Shown: piece after piece, positions 8,574-17,051 of the stretch
Layout of the letters: the number at the start of each line of letters is the position of its first letter
Numbering within the stretch: the stretch's first letter is position 1
NCBI GenBank assembly: GCA_030835135.1
Contig: JAUQWO010000061.1
Span: 1 to 50,721, forward strand
DNA length: 50,721 bases
DNA from: Bacteroidota bacterium
Lineage (GTDB): Bacteria > Bacteroidota > Ignavibacteria > UBA10030 > UBA6906
Direction of reading: 5' to 3'
Program-made: the position numbers and the translations under genes
Notes under the pieces: model-generated
Database searches by the model: none
What the model was told of the DNA's origin: nothing
The model's input: the letters and a program-made list of their open reading frames with translations, nothing else

Positions 8574-8771
8574 TCATCCTCTCTGTCCAAATGCATCTAT
8601 GACCATCTCTTCCCCAAGTTGGTCGCGGAGTTTGTGCAGCGAAATGAAGTCATATAGGTAATTCTCGAATAATCCAAGGATGTCGACTTTCTGACCCTCG
8701 ATGCGTTCTTCAATCCGGAGAATCTTGTCGAGCGTGGAGGGTTCATCCTGTGTCGGCTTCTTGTCGGTCAA
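8574..8771 (-). CDS. Small orphan protein (65 aa) in the island
   Basis: Not recognised. The start is TTG, supported by a strong ribosome site AAAGGAGG 7 nt upstream, which makes the gene credible despite its size. The protein is charged and probably helical, with a heptad-like stretch (residues about 15-55, containing RIEERIEGQKVDILGLFENY) and no membrane segment. It is on the same strand as the next small gene and the integrase fragment, and may be a leftover accessory gene of the element. Confidence 0.65.
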   Translation of the reverse strand: MTDKKPTQDEPSTLDKILRIEERIEGQKVDILGLFENYLYDFISLHKLRDQLGEEMVIDAFGQRG

Positions 8772-8809
8772 GTTTTGTCCTCCTTTGTGCGTGGTCTCTG
8801 AAATGGATA

Positions 8810-9082
8810 TTACTCATGAACAGAACTCGCGTCGGGTGGGTTCGTATCAGTTAACTCCTTCACTCGTTCATGGTCTTCCATCATCTTTCGCAGTCGCGGG
8901 GTAAGCGCGAGTTCCAACACTTCTCGTGCGTTGTCCATACCCAACTCCCTCAACAAAATCATGTTGTGGCATTTCTTCTGTTCGAGTTCCAACATCTGTG
9001 AGTGTACGTCCGCGAGTCGCGACCGTACAAACATCATCTTCTGAATGGTGGATTGCGGTTTCTTCGTTCTTTGTTTTCCCAT
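8810..9082 (-). CDS. Small orphan helical protein (90 aa) in the island
   Basis: Not recognised. ATG at 9082 gives a basic N-terminus (MGKQRTKK) followed by a long, highly charged helical region with repeated Leu/Met spacing, compatible with a coiled coil. A GGAAG sequence about 7 nt upstream can serve as ribosome site. The frame remains open for 27 more codons upstream, but that part looks unlike protein. It lies 38 nt upstream of the 65-residue gene and could be co-transcribed with it. Confidence 0.55.
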   Translation of the reverse strand: MGKQRTKKPQSTIQKMMFVRSRLADVHSQMLELEQKKCHNMILLRELGMDNAREVLELALTPRLRKMMEDHERVKELTDTNPPDASSVHE

Positions 9083-9187
9083 CGTCGTTCTTCCATGTTG
9101 TGCATACCAATGAATGCTCACGGCGGTAAATAGCAGTCCTCGATAGGATAGCGACCCCCACAAGGTTCGGGTTGCAAAAGGGTTCTA

Positions 9188-9529
9188 TCATTCACGAGAA
9201 TCATCAGTGGTGGGGGTATGAGCACACGACTTTTGGTGGGGCTGCAAGCATGACCACATTGATAAGAGGGTCAGTATTCTGTCAACGCACTCGGTAACCG
9301 TTCGAGACGGTACAGAGAGTGGGTCGGGTTCGAACGGGGATGCGTTGGGCGCGTCGAAGTCGGTGGGAAGCAGAAGATTCAAAGACTCTGACTCGAACGA
9401 CTTGAGGAATACGAGTGTGGCTGATTTGGTGGTGCATTTGGTGGATTTCCATCTGCGACGGTTCCCCTCGTACCAACCGATGTAATAGAAACCGTTGGAA
9501 CGTTTGCAGAGATAGAACCTGGTTGACAT
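9188..9529 (-). pseudogene. N-terminal fragment of a tyrosine recombinase (phage-type integrase)
   Basis: The first 45 residues (STRFYLCKRSNGFYYIGWY, then RRWKSTKCTTKSATLVFL) match the N-terminal arm/beta-sheet region typical of Bacteroidota-type tyrosine integrases, where a KRSNGxYYI...RRWKST pattern is usual. A ribosome site AAAGGGGG precedes ATG 9529. The frame ends after 113 codons with no catalytic R-H-R-Y domain, so the gene is a remnant. Its location about 55 bp from the decayed tRNA-Gln is where an element's integrase would be expected. The family call rests on pattern recognition. Confidence 0.6.
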
Positions 9530-9584
9530 GATTATGCCCCCTTTCGGCATACAATCGCGTCAACAGAGGGAAGAATAGGAGGAG

Positions 9585-9652
9585 GGAATCGCGGTAATCG
9601 AGACTCCGATAAACATCCAGAGTCTACTGTCTTGCCATTAGACGACGGGGCA
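9585..9652 (-). pseudogene. Decayed tRNA-Gln copy
   Basis: From the 5' end (9652) through the anticodon loop the minus strand matches intact tRNA-Gln almost perfectly, including loop CTCTGGA. Beyond this the sequence decays: the 3' half of the anticodon stem no longer pairs, two bases are missing, the T arm is distorted, and no CGGGGCA acceptor strand follows. It cannot fold as a tRNA. It may mark the far end of the island. Confidence 0.8.
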
Positions 9653-9670
9653 ATGGCGAAAAGTGTATCT

Positions 9671-9699
9671 AATGTACGAAACTCCCCCCGCATTGTCAA
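9671..9699 (-). promoter_or_regulatory. Promoter copy in front of the decayed tRNA-Gln
   Basis: On the minus strand TTGACA (9694-9699), 17 nt, TACATT (9671-9676). The last 8 bases of the spacer plus the -10 box equal those of the intact tRNA-Gln promoter, so promoter and gene were duplicated together. It may still be active and would transcribe leftward into the integrase remnant. Confidence 0.7.
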
Positions 9700-9798
9700 T
9701 ATTCTTCCCCCCGAGTCCTGCGCTCCCTTCAGCTCTGTCTCTGTTTCCATCAACCTTCTCTGCTCCTGTCTCTTCGGTGTTCTCTCCCCCGTGGTTTC

Positions 9799-9827
9799 TT
9801 GACTTTCCTCCGCAAATGACCTAAGTT
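9799..9827 (+). promoter_or_regulatory. Promoter of the OmpA/TSP3 gene
   Basis: -35 TTGACT (9799-9804), 17-nt spacer, -10 TAAGTT (9822-9827), giving a leader of about 36 nt before ATG 9870. It shares the TTGACTTT start with the promoters at 11535 and 19309. Confidence 0.75.
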
Positions 9828-9869
9828 GATGCGTCTACTTTTTGCGATTCACCATGAGGAGGCAAGACG

Positions 9870-11411
9870 ATGTCCAGGAAATTCACATGCATACTCGCTT
9901 TTGCCCTCTCCTCCGTTGTTCTTCTGCAGGGGGCGAGTGCTCAAACCACGCAAGGCCGGTGGTCCTTCGGACTCTCCGGCGGGGGCAACCTCTGGGTCAA
10001 CGATCTGAATGAGCAGAAGATCGGTCCCGGCGGGACGTTGTTCTTCCGGTATGGCATGGCTCCGGCTTTTTCCATCGGCCTTTCCGTTGGCATGGAAGGT
10101 CTGAAGGCCGGCCAGAATCCGGGTCTGGCAGATATGCCGTATTCCTATCTCAAGCTCGATGCGTATCCTCTCGCCCTGACCGGTTGGTTCCACCTCTCTC
10201 CCGGTTCTTCCTTTGCCCCGTATCTCCGCATCGGGGGCGGCGCGATGGCCTATCACCGCAAGACCGTTGCCAATGCTCCTGCTCCGGATGACAAGATGCG
10301 GGCATCGCTGATCATTCCGGTCGGCCTCGGGTTCGAGGCGTTCGCCTCACGAAACCTGTCCTTCATGATCGATGCCGGCGTCACGTCGGTGGCCAACACA
10401 CTCGACCTGCGCGACAACAGCTCACCGGATGGTTTCGTCTCGGCACGCGCTGGCATCGTGTGGTATCCCGGTTCCGGCGATGGCGACGATGCTGACGGCG
10501 ACGGCCTGACCAACGGGCAGGAACGCCGGCTCGGCACCTATCCGGAAAATCCTGATAGCGACGCTGACGGCATGCCGGACGGCGAAGAAGTGAAACGGTA
10601 CCGCACCAATCCGCTCAGGACCGACAGCGACAGCGATGGGCTGTCGGATGCCGATGAGGTCATGAAATACAAGACGGACCCCATTCGCTTTGATTCGGAT
10701 GGCGATGGCCTCTCGGACGGCGATGAGATCCTGAAGTACTCGTCGGACCCCACCCGGGTGGATACGGATGGTGACGGACTGACGGACGGCGACGAGATCC
10801 TCAAGCTGAAGACCGATCTGCTGAAGGTCGACAGTGACAGCGATGGATTGTCGGATTGGGATGAAGTGAAGTCCTATCGCACCGATCCGGCGAATCCGGA
10901 TACCGACGGTGACGGCATCATCGACGGTGAAGAAGTGACGAAGTACAAGACGAGTCCGCTCAAGGTCGATACCGACCTCGGCGGGATGATCGATGGGGCA
11001 GAGATCATCCGCGGCACCGATCCCCTGAACCCCAAGGATGATGTGGTGAAGGAAACCATCATTCTCGAGCGCGGCAAGTCCGTGGTCATGGATGGCATCA
11101 ACTTCACGACCGGAAGCGCGACCCTGACACGGGAGTCCGAAGAGATCCTCGAACGGGCCTTCACCGCTCTGGTTGCCAATCCCGAGATCAAATTGGAGAT
11201 CGCCGGCTATACGGACAATGTCGGGAGCAAGACCGCGAACGAGAGACTCTCCCAGCGCCGCGCGGATGCGGTGCGGGCATGGTTCATCGCCAAGGGTATC
11301 GCGGCCGGACGTCTGACTGCCCGCGGTTTCGGTATGCGTGATCCGATCGATACGAATGCCACGCCGGACGGGCGTGCGAAGAACCGGCGTATCGAGTTCC
11401 ACGTCAGGTAG
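9870..11411 (+). CDS. OmpA-family outer membrane protein with thrombospondin type 3 repeats
   Basis: A 513-residue protein with a clear signal peptide (cut after about residue 24, ASA-QT). Residues about 25-200 alternate like an outer membrane beta barrel (GLSGGGNLWVND, YLRIGGGAMAYH). Residues 207-390 are eight calcium-binding TSP3-type repeats. Residues about 405-513 are an OmpA peptidoglycan-binding domain (INFTTGSATL, GYTDNVGS, NRRIEFHV). The likely role is anchoring the outer membrane to the wall, with the repeats as a rigid Ca-loaded spacer. The ribosome site GAGGAGG and its own promoter and terminator indicate a single-gene unit. Confidence 0.93.
   Translation: MSRKFTCILAFALSSVVLLQGASAQTTQGRWSFGLSGGGNLWVNDLNEQKIGPGGTLFFRYGMAPAFSIGLSVGMEGLKAGQNPGLADMPYSYLKLDAYPLALTGWFHLSPGSSFAPYLRIGGGAMAYHRKTVANAPAPDDKMRASLIIPVGLGFEAFASRNLSFMIDAGVTSVANTLDLRDNSSPDGFVSARAGIVWYPGSGDGDDADGDGLTNGQERRLGTYPENPDSDADGMPDGEEVKRYRTNPLRTDSDSDGLSDADEVMKYKTDPIRFDSDGDGLSDGDEILKYSSDPTRVDTDGDGLTDGDEILKLKTDLLKVDSDSDGLSDWDEVKSYRTDPANPDTDGDGIIDGEEVTKYKTSPLKVDTDLGGMIDGAEIIRGTDPLNPKDDVVKETIILERGKSVVMDGINFTTGSATLTRESEEILERAFTALVANPEIKLEIAGYTDNVGSKTANERLSQRRADAVRAWFIAKGIAAGRLTARGFGMRDPIDTNATPDGRAKNRRIEFHVR
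10488..11036 (+). repeat. Eight tandem 69-bp (23-residue) TSP3 units
   Basis: Within the OmpA-family gene, about eight consecutive units follow the pattern DxDxDGLsDGdEvxkYkTdP, with strict 23-residue spacing in the central six. The acidic positions form the usual calcium-binding loop. The last unit has lost the second and third loop Asp (DTDLGGMIDG). Confidence 0.9.
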
Positions 11412-11455
11412 GGAGGACGGGCAGGGGAAGCGGGCACAACGCCCTGACGATCCGA

Positions 11456-11499
11456 AAGCGGAGGGATGGCCGGAAAGGCGGTCCCTCCGCTTATCTTTT
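11456..11499 (+). terminator. Intrinsic terminator after the OmpA/TSP3 gene
   Basis: An 11-bp perfect stem (11456-11466 with 11482-11492) with a 15-nt loop is followed by ATCTTTT. It lies 45 nt after the stop codon. Confidence 0.85.
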
Positions 11500-11534
11500 G
11501 GCATGGGAGGTCCGGGGGGGTGTTGGCTGCTTTT

Positions 11535-11563
11535 TTGACTTTCTCTCAGCGTTTTGGTACCTT
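11535..11563 (+). promoter_or_regulatory. Promoter of psd-pssA
   Basis: -35 TTGACT (11535-11540), 17-nt spacer, -10 TACCTT (11558-11563). It lies directly after the previous terminator and about 50 nt before the psd start. Confidence 0.75.
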
Positions 11564-11613
11564 TATCTGATGAAACCCGTTCTCTTCACCGTCACTGAAG
11601 AAGGAATTCCCGC

Positions 11614-12273
11614 TTGATCACCCGCTACGGGTACGATGTGGTCGGGGTGGTCGTCACTCTGTGCCTGATCGGGATCGCCGCCGCCTGGTTCTTTGTGGAC
11701 GGCAAGGTCCTGAAGAGCGTGCTCATCATCATTGCCCTTGCATTTCTGACATTCACCCTGTATTTCTTCCGCGATCCGGAACGGCAGTCACCGTCCGGTG
11801 ACGGCATTGTGCTTTCGCCTGCCGATGGTACGGTGGTCCTGATCCAGCCCGTTCGGGAAGAAGAATTCATCGGTGGCGAAGCCGTCCAGGTGAGTATCTT
11901 CATGTCCCCCCTGAATGTGCATGTGAACCGGTGGCCGGTGAACGGCACGGTGCGGTTCTTCCGGCACATCCCCGGAGAGTATATCGTAGCCATGGATGAA
12001 AAATCGTCGACCAGGAACGAGCGGACCCTGATCGGCGTGGAGCATGCCGGAGGCAAGCTCCTGTTCAAACAGATCGCCGGATTCATAGCGCGCCGGATCG
12101 TCGCCCCCGTGCAGATCGGGGACAGCGCCGTCGCCGGACAGCGATTCGGCATGATCAAATTCGGGTCCCGCGTGGATGTCCTGTTGCAGCCGGGTGCCGC
12201 CATCGATGTGAAGATCGGCGACAAGACCGTGGCAGGCGAGACCGTGCTGGCCCGACTGACACCGAACGGATGA
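11614..12273 (+). CDS. psd: Phosphatidylserine decarboxylase proenzyme
   Basis: A 219-residue short-form (archaeal/Bacteroidota-type) phosphatidylserine decarboxylase that makes phosphatidylethanolamine at the inner membrane. Two N-terminal membrane segments (about residues 6-50) precede the catalytic part, with motifs SPADGTVV, FMSPLNVHVNR and, near the end, MIKFGSRVD, where Gly-Ser is the self-cleavage site forming the pyruvoyl group. TTG at 11614 is the start, with AAGGA 9 nt upstream. It is followed 4 nt later by pssA, the preceding step of the same pathway. Confidence 0.95.
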   Translation: MITRYGYDVVGVVVTLCLIGIAAAWFFVDGKVLKSVLIIIALAFLTFTLYFFRDPERQSPSGDGIVLSPADGTVVLIQPVREEEFIGGEAVQVSIFMSPLNVHVNRWPVNGTVRFFRHIPGEYIVAMDEKSSTRNERTLIGVEHAGGKLLFKQIAGFIARRIVAPVQIGDSAVAGQRFGMIKFGSRVDVLLQPGAAIDVKIGDKTVAGETVLARLTPNG

Positions 12274-12277
12274 GAGA

Positions 12278-13045
12278 ATGAAGATCACTCGCGCAGTCGT
12301 CCCCAGTCTGTTCACCGTCCTGAACATGTTCTGCGGGTATATGTCCATCATCCATGCCAGCCGGGGTGAATTCGTCCCGGCTTCATGGTTCATCGTCCTT
12401 GCGGCGGGCTTCGATGCCCTGGACGGCATCATGGCGCGTATCACCAAGAGTTCCTCGCAGTTCGGCGTCGAGATCGACTCGCTCTCCGATGTCGTCTCGT
12501 TCGGCGCTGCACCGGCCTTCCTTGCCTACCAGTTCGCCCTGGTGCAACTCGGCAATGTCGGCATCTTCCTCAGCTCGTTGCTCATGATCTTCGCGGGCCT
12601 GCGGCTCGCCCGCTTCAACGTCCAGCTCGTCGGGTTCGACAAGGACCATTTCGTCGGTCTGCCGGTGCCGGCCAGCGGTATCACCGTGGCCTCGTTCGTC
12701 CTGAATGTGCAGAATGGCGTCGTGGGTTTTTCCGACACCGCACTCGCCGTGCTCCCCTGGCTCTCGGTCGTGCTCGCTCTGCTGATGGTGAGCAAGGTGC
12801 GCTACGATACGCTGCCGAAGATCTCCGGGAAGGCCATCAGGAAGGAACCGTGGAAGTTCATCTTCGGCGCACTGGCGGTGATCGTGGTCGTCGTCACCAG
12901 CGGCCATGCCATCTTCCCGCTGCTGATCGCCTTCATTGCCCTCGGCATGGTCCGGTGGGTGGTGACGTTCATCCGTCGCATCGCGAGCGGACGGCCGCAG
13001 TTCGAAGAAGAGGAACAGATGAGCCATTCACGGATCGAATCCTGA
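12278..13045 (+). CDS. pssA: CDP-diacylglycerol-serine O-phosphatidyltransferase
   Basis: A 255-residue multi-spanning membrane enzyme that makes phosphatidylserine from CDP-diacylglycerol and serine. The CDP-alcohol phosphotransferase motif is complete: DALDGIMAR, then FGVEIDSLSD with the expected spacing. The protein has about seven to eight hydrophobic segments and a charged C-terminal tail. With psd 4 nt upstream it forms the phosphatidylethanolamine pathway, and the two are surely co-transcribed. purS begins 15 nt later, so the transcript may continue. Confidence 0.95.
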   Translation: MKITRAVVPSLFTVLNMFCGYMSIIHASRGEFVPASWFIVLAAGFDALDGIMARITKSSSQFGVEIDSLSDVVSFGAAPAFLAYQFALVQLGNVGIFLSSLLMIFAGLRLARFNVQLVGFDKDHFVGLPVPASGITVASFVLNVQNGVVGFSDTALAVLPWLSVVLALLMVSKVRYDTLPKISGKAIRKEPWKFIFGALAVIVVVVTSGHAIFPLLIAFIALGMVRWVVTFIRRIASGRPQFEEEEQMSHSRIES

Positions 13046-13060
13046 CGGGAGGATGCCCCA

Positions 13061-13312
13061 GTGTTTCGTGCGGTCATACAGATAACCCTCCGCCCCTCGA
13101 TCCTGGACCCCCAGGGGAAAGCGGTGGCACACGCAGTCGGTACCCTCGGGGTCAACGGCGTCCGGTCGGTCCGCATGGGCAAGCACGTGGAGGTCACGTT
13201 CGACGGCGTGTCGGAAGATGAGGCACGGCGTGCAACCGACGAGATGTGCAAGAAACTGCTTGCGAACCCGGTGATGGAAGACTACCGGTTCACGCTCGAG
13301 AAGGTGCAGTGA
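13061..13312 (+). CDS. purS: Phosphoribosylformylglycinamidine synthase subunit PurS
   Basis: An 83-residue protein matching PurS ([17 protein letters not shown], GVx[19 protein letters not shown]). PurS bridges PurQ and PurL in the three-part FGAM synthase of de novo purine synthesis. GTG 13061 is the start, with GGGAGG upstream. Its stop overlaps the purQ start. purL is not in the window. Confidence 0.95.
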   Translation: MFRAVIQITLRPSILDPQGKAVAHAVGTLGVNGVRSVRMGKHVEVTFDGVSEDEARRATDEMCKKLLANPVMEDYRFTLEKVQ

Positions 13313-14076
13313 TGCAGTCCCCGGTCCGGTTCGGCATCGTTGTCTTCCCCGGTTCCAATTGCGACCACGACGCCTATCACGTGTGCCGAAAGGTCTTGGG
13401 ACAGGATGCCGTGTTCCTGTGGCACAAGGACCCCGACCTGAAGGATGTGGATGTCGTGATCCTGCCGGGTGGATTCTCGTACGGCGACTATCTGCGCTGC
13501 GGAGCGATCGCGCGGTTCTCGCCGGTGATGCGCGAGGTCACCCGGTTCGCCGAGAGCGGCGGGCCGGTGCTCGGGATCTGCAATGGATTCCAGATCCTCG
13601 TGGAGGCAGGATTGCTGCCGGGCGTGTTGCTGCGCAATGCATCGCTGCGGTTCGCCTGCAAGAACGTCCATATCCGGGTGGAGAATCCGTTCACGCCCTT
13701 CACCACGGCATGTGCGGCCGGCGAGGTGCTCACCATCCCCATCGCCCATGGCGAGGGGAATTACTTTGCGGACGAGGAGACCATCCACCGCATCGAGGAG
13801 AACGGCCAGGTGGCGTTCCGGTACTGTGCGCCGGGAGGGGAGATCACGGCGGACAGCAATCCGAATGGATCACTGGGGAACATCGCCGGGATCATCAACG
13901 AACGGGGGAATGTGCTCGGGATGATGCCGCACCCCGAGCGGGCGGCAGACCCGCTGCTCGGGTTCACGGACGGTCAGAAGGTGTTCGCATCGATCATTGA
14001 ACATGTCCTTTCACGCGTCACCCCGGGTGCCGTGGAGGAAGTGGCAGCTGTCACTGGAGAGAAAGGCAGGAGGTAA
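13312..14076 (+). CDS. purQ: FGAM synthase glutaminase subunit PurQ
   Basis: A 254-residue class I glutamine amidotransferase supplying ammonia to PurL. The nucleophile elbow GICNGFQIL (Cys) and the HPERA motif (His, Glu) are intact, as are the N-terminal FPGSNCD and [10 protein letters not shown] motifs. ATG at 13312 shares one base with the purS stop codon (TGATG), so the frame extending further upstream is not used. Tight coupling with purS fits equimolar subunits. Confidence 0.96.
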   Translation: MQSPVRFGIVVFPGSNCDHDAYHVCRKVLGQDAVFLWHKDPDLKDVDVVILPGGFSYGDYLRCGAIARFSPVMREVTRFAESGGPVLGICNGFQILVEAGLLPGVLLRNASLRFACKNVHIRVENPFTPFTTACAAGEVLTIPIAHGEGNYFADEETIHRIEENGQVAFRYCAPGGEITADSNPNGSLGNIAGIINERGNVLGMMPHPERAADPLLGFTDGQKVFASIIEHVLSRVTPGAVEEVAAVTGEKGRR

Positions 14077-14080
14077 TACT

Positions 14081-14281
14081 ATGGGCAATCTGGGCACAAC
14101 CGAGATCATTCTTATCGCGCTCGTGTTCGTCATCTTCTTCGGCGCAAAGAAGATCCCCGAGCTCGCACAGGGCCTGGGCAAAGGTATCCGCGAGTTCCGC
14201 AAGGCCGCACGTGAAGTGCAGGACGATGTCGATACCGATGCGAAGAAGATCGAGAACCGGTCTTCGGAATCCAAAGGATAA
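14081..14281 (+). CDS. tatA: Twin-arginine translocase subunit TatA/E
   Basis: A 66-residue TatA-type protein: short N-terminal membrane helix (EIILIALVFVIFFGAKK), the hinge FGxKKIPEL, then an amphipathic helix (LGKGIREFRKA) and a charged tail. It forms the pore part of the Tat exporter for folded proteins. GGCAGGAGG precedes ATG 14081. It lies 4 nt after purQ and 6 nt before a second tatA-like gene. No tatC is visible in the window. Confidence 0.93.
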   Translation: MGNLGTTEIILIALVFVIFFGAKKIPELAQGLGKGIREFRKAAREVQDDVDTDAKKIENRSSESKG

Positions 14282-14287
14282 GCCACC

Positions 14288-14467
14288 GTGCTGTTCGACA
14301 ACATCGGCGGTTCCGAACTCCTCGTCATCGTGCTGGTGATGTTCCTGTTCTTCGGCCCCAAGAAATTGCCGGAGGCCGGCAAGAACATCGGCAAGGCGGT
14401 GCGCGAGTTCAAGAATGCCATGCGCGGCCTCAAGGACGATCTGGACAAATCGACCAGGATCGACTGA
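14288..14467 (+). CDS. Second TatA/TatB-type protein (59 aa)
   Basis: A short gene beginning at GTG 14288 with AAGGA 9 nt upstream. The 59 residues repeat the TatA plan: membrane helix ([17 protein letters not shown]), FGPKKLPE hinge, amphipathic helix ([15 protein letters not shown]). The start of the helix and the Pro in FGP are also found in TatB proteins, so it may be the TatB-like partner of the preceding TatA. It is too short to separate the two with certainty. Confidence 0.88.
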   Translation: MLFDNIGGSELLVIVLVMFLFFGPKKLPEAGKNIGKAVREFKNAMRGLKDDLDKSTRID

Positions 14468-14531
14468 TTCCCTGGTCCCATCCCGTGCCTGCTGCAGGCG
14501 CTCCCATTTCCATCCCGGACGTTTCCACCAC

Positions 14532-15956
14532 GTGCATCCCTGGGTAACATACGACAGCACCCTCCGCGCGCTCGAGCGTGGCGAGACGACCTGTGAGCAG
14601 GTGACCGAGGGGTTCCTTCGCACCATCGCGGACGGGACGCGCCTCAATGCCTTCCTCAGCGTCTTCAACGAGAAGGCCCTCGACCGTGCGCGCGCGATCG
14701 ACCGCAAACGCGCGGACGGACGCGCCGGGCGTCTTGCCGGCATGGTGATCGCCGTCAAGGACGTCCTCAGCATGCGGAACGAGAAGGTCACCTGCGCATC
14801 CCGCATCCTGGAGGAGTACGTTGCACCGTACGATGCCACCGTGATCGAGCGTCTGCTCGCGGAGGATGCGATCCTGATCGGCAAGACGAACCTGGATGAA
14901 TTCGCGATGGGATCATCGACGGAGAACTCCGCGTTCGGACCGGTGCTCAACCCGGTGGATGAATCGCGTGTCCCCGGTGGCTCCAGCGGCGGGTCCTGCG
15001 TTGCCGTTGCCGCGGGCATGGCCCACACCGCCCTCGGCACTGACACCGGTGGATCGATCCGACAGCCGGCTTCGTTCTGCGGGATCGTCGGACTGAAACC
15101 CACCTACGGCCGGGTGTCGCGCTATGGCCTCGTGGCGCTCTCCTCGTCATTCGATCAGATCGGACCCTTCGCCGCGAATGTGACGGATGCCGCGCGCGTG
15201 CTCCAGGTGATCGCCGGACATGACGAACGCGACTCCACCTCTGCCGCGGTCGCGGTGCCGGATTACTCGGCCGCCCTCACGGGGTCCTGCACAGGACTGA
15301 AGATCGGCCTGCCCAACGAGGCCTTCGGCGAGGGATTGGATGCGGGCGTCCGCGCAGCCGTCGAGGCCGCCATCGGCCGCCTGCGCGACCGCGGTGCCGT
15401 GATCATGCCGGTCTCGCTCCCGCACGTGCCCTATCATATCTCGACGTACTACATCCTGATGACGGCGGAGGCCTCCTCGAACCTCGCACGGTATGATGGT
15501 ATCCGGTTCGGACATCGCAGCGCGGAGGCGCGCGATCTGCACGACGTCTATACCGCCTCGCGGAGCGAGGGCTTCGGGGCGGAAGTGAAGCGGCGCATCA
15601 TGCTTGGCACCTATGTGCTCTCCGCGGGTTATTACGACGCCTACTACCGCAAGGCACAGAAGGTCCGCCGCCTTATTCAAAAGGATTTCTTCGACGCGTT
15701 CGCCTCCGTGGACCTCATCGTGATGCCCACGGCGCCGACGACGGCGTTCAAGATCGGCGAGAAGGCGGCCGATCCACTCACCATGTATCTGTCGGACATC
15801 TATACCGTATCGGCGAATCTGGCAGGCGTTCCCGCGATCAGCGTCCCCTGCGGTACCGCGGACGGGATGCCGGTCGGGGTGCAATTCATCGGTAAACAGT
15901 TCGATGAAGCAACCGTGCTGAGCGCCGCGTTCGCGCTGGAGCATGGTGCTTCGTAG
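14532..15956 (+). CDS. gatA: Aspartyl/glutamyl-tRNA amidotransferase subunit A
   Basis: A 474-residue amidase-signature enzyme that releases ammonia from glutamine for transamidation of Glu-tRNA(Gln) or Asp-tRNA(Asn) in GatCAB. The Ser-cisSer-Lys triad motifs are intact: AVKDVLS (Lys), GGSSGGS (Ser) and TGGSIRQPA (Ser), plus [16 protein letters not shown] 14532 is the chosen start because the product then begins like the family ([14 protein letters not shown]); the frame is open further upstream but overlaps the tatA-like gene. The ribosome site is weak. gatB and gatC are not adjacent. Confidence 0.94.
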   Translation: MHPWVTYDSTLRALERGETTCEQVTEGFLRTIADGTRLNAFLSVFNEKALDRARAIDRKRADGRAGRLAGMVIAVKDVLSMRNEKVTCASRILEEYVAPYDATVIERLLAEDAILIGKTNLDEFAMGSSTENSAFGPVLNPVDESRVPGGSSGGSCVAVAAGMAHTALGTDTGGSIRQPASFCGIVGLKPTYGRVSRYGLVALSSSFDQIGPFAANVTDAARVLQVIAGHDERDSTSAAVAVPDYSAALTGSCTGLKIGLPNEAFGEGLDAGVRAAVEAAIGRLRDRGAVIMPVSLPHVPYHISTYYILMTAEASSNLARYDGIRFGHRSAEARDLHDVYTASRSEGFGAEVKRRIMLGTYVLSAGYYDAYYRKAQKVRRLIQKDFFDAFASVDLIVMPTAPTTAFKIGEKAADPLTMYLSDIYTVSANLAGVPAISVPCGTADGMPVGVQFIGKQFDEATVLSAAFALEHGAS

Positions 15957-16001
15957 TACAATAGTCATCCCGTTCCATCCACATCTTCAGACCCAACACC
16001 C

Positions 16002-17018
16002 ATGAGCATTCTGGTCAACAAGTCGACGCGTCTGCTGGTGCAGGGCATCACCGGCGGTGAGGGGACCTTCCATACGAAGCAGATGCTGGAGTATGGCACG
16101 AACGTCGTTGCGGGGGTGACCCCCGGCAAGGGCGGGTTGTCCTATAAGGGGACGGACAAGGATCCCTTCGCCCGTGAGGTCCCGGTGTTCAACACCGTCG
16201 CCGCGGCCGTGGCGGCAACGAAAGCCAATACGTCGGTGATCTTCGTTCCGGCGGCGTTTGCCGCGGATGCGATCATTGAAGCGGCCGATGCAGGCATCGC
16301 CGTGATCGTCTGCATCACGGAAGGCGTGCCGACGAAGGATATGCTGACCGCGTACGACCACGTGACGCGGACCGGTGCACGGTTGATCGGTCCCAACTGC
16401 CCGGGCATTATCTCCCCCGGCCAGTGCAAGGTGGGGATCATGCCCGGCTTCATCCACAAAAAGGGCAATGTGGGTGTGATCTCCCGCAGCGGAACGCTGA
16501 CCTACGAAGCGGTCGGACAGCTCACCGAACGGGGAATCGGCCAGTCGACGTGTATCGGGATCGGTGGCGACCCGGTGATCGGCACCCGGTTCATCGACGC
16601 GCTCCAGCTCTTCAACGACGATCCGGATACGATCGGCGTGATCATGATCGGCGAGATCGGTGGGTCCGCGGAAGAAGAAGCCGCGGCCTACGTGAAGAAA
16701 CACATGAAGAAACCCGTGGTGGGATTCATTGCGGGCCGGACCGCGCCTCCCGGGCGCCGTATGGGCCATGCCGGCGCGATCATTTCCGGCGGCAAGGGGA
16801 CGGCGCAGGAAAAGATGGATGCCATGCGGAAAGCAGGGATCACGGTGGTCGAGAGTCCGGCCCTGCTGGGCGAGACCATGGCGAAAGCATTAGGAAAGAG
16901 GTCACGGACGAGCACCGGCAAGGGCGCACCGAAGACCACGAAGCGGACAGCGAAGAAGTCCGCGACAAAGGCCATCCCGAAGAAGTCCGCACGGAAGCCC
17001 GCACGGAAGAAGAAGTAG
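16002..17018 (+). CDS. sucD: Succinyl-CoA synthetase alpha subunit with a basic C-terminal tail
   Basis: Residues 1 to about 297 are a normal SucD: CoA-binding [36 protein letters not shown] and the phosphohistidine motif [12 protein letters not shown]. It makes succinate and NTP from succinyl-CoA in the TCA cycle with SucC, which is not adjacent. After the usual end (ALGKR) the frame continues for about 41 residues made mostly of Lys, Arg, Ala, Thr and Ser ([19 protein letters not shown]), like histone H1/AlgP-type tails. The tail shows no sign of a frameshift. Its role is unknown. Confidence 0.95.
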   Translation: MSILVNKSTRLLVQGITGGEGTFHTKQMLEYGTNVVAGVTPGKGGLSYKGTDKDPFAREVPVFNTVAAAVAATKANTSVIFVPAAFAADAIIEAADAGIAVIVCITEGVPTKDMLTAYDHVTRTGARLIGPNCPGIISPGQCKVGIMPGFIHKKGNVGVISRSGTLTYEAVGQLTERGIGQSTCIGIGGDPVIGTRFIDALQLFNDDPDTIGVIMIGEIGGSAEEEAAAYVKKHMKKPVVGFIAGRTAPPGRRMGHAGAIISGGKGTAQEKMDAMRKAGITVVESPALLGETMAKALGKRSRTSTGKGAPKTTKRTAKKSATKAIPKKSARKPARKKK

Positions 17019-17051
17019 TCCACACACTCACACTCATCAGCAGAAGACGCT

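Larger units (their letters stand above)
7290..9652. mobile_element. Degenerate low-GC genomic island between two tRNA-Gln copies
   Basis: The segment between intact tRNA-Gln (7219-7289) and its decayed copy (9585-9652) has about 48 % GC in a sampled line, against about 63 % in a sampled housekeeping line. It holds an FkbM methyltransferase, two small orphan minus-strand genes and, next to the decayed tRNA, the N-terminal part of a tyrosine integrase. These are usual marks of an integrated element that has decayed. The flanking repeat covers the tRNA 5' half and its promoter rather than the more usual 3' half, so a tandem tRNA duplication followed by decay remains possible. Apart from these genes, about 7337-7665 shows no convincing gene. 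Confidence 0.7.

Noticed and set aside
9585..9652. A third functional tRNA gene
   Set aside because: The 3' half does not pair with the acceptor or anticodon stems and the T arm is broken, so it is called a decayed copy.
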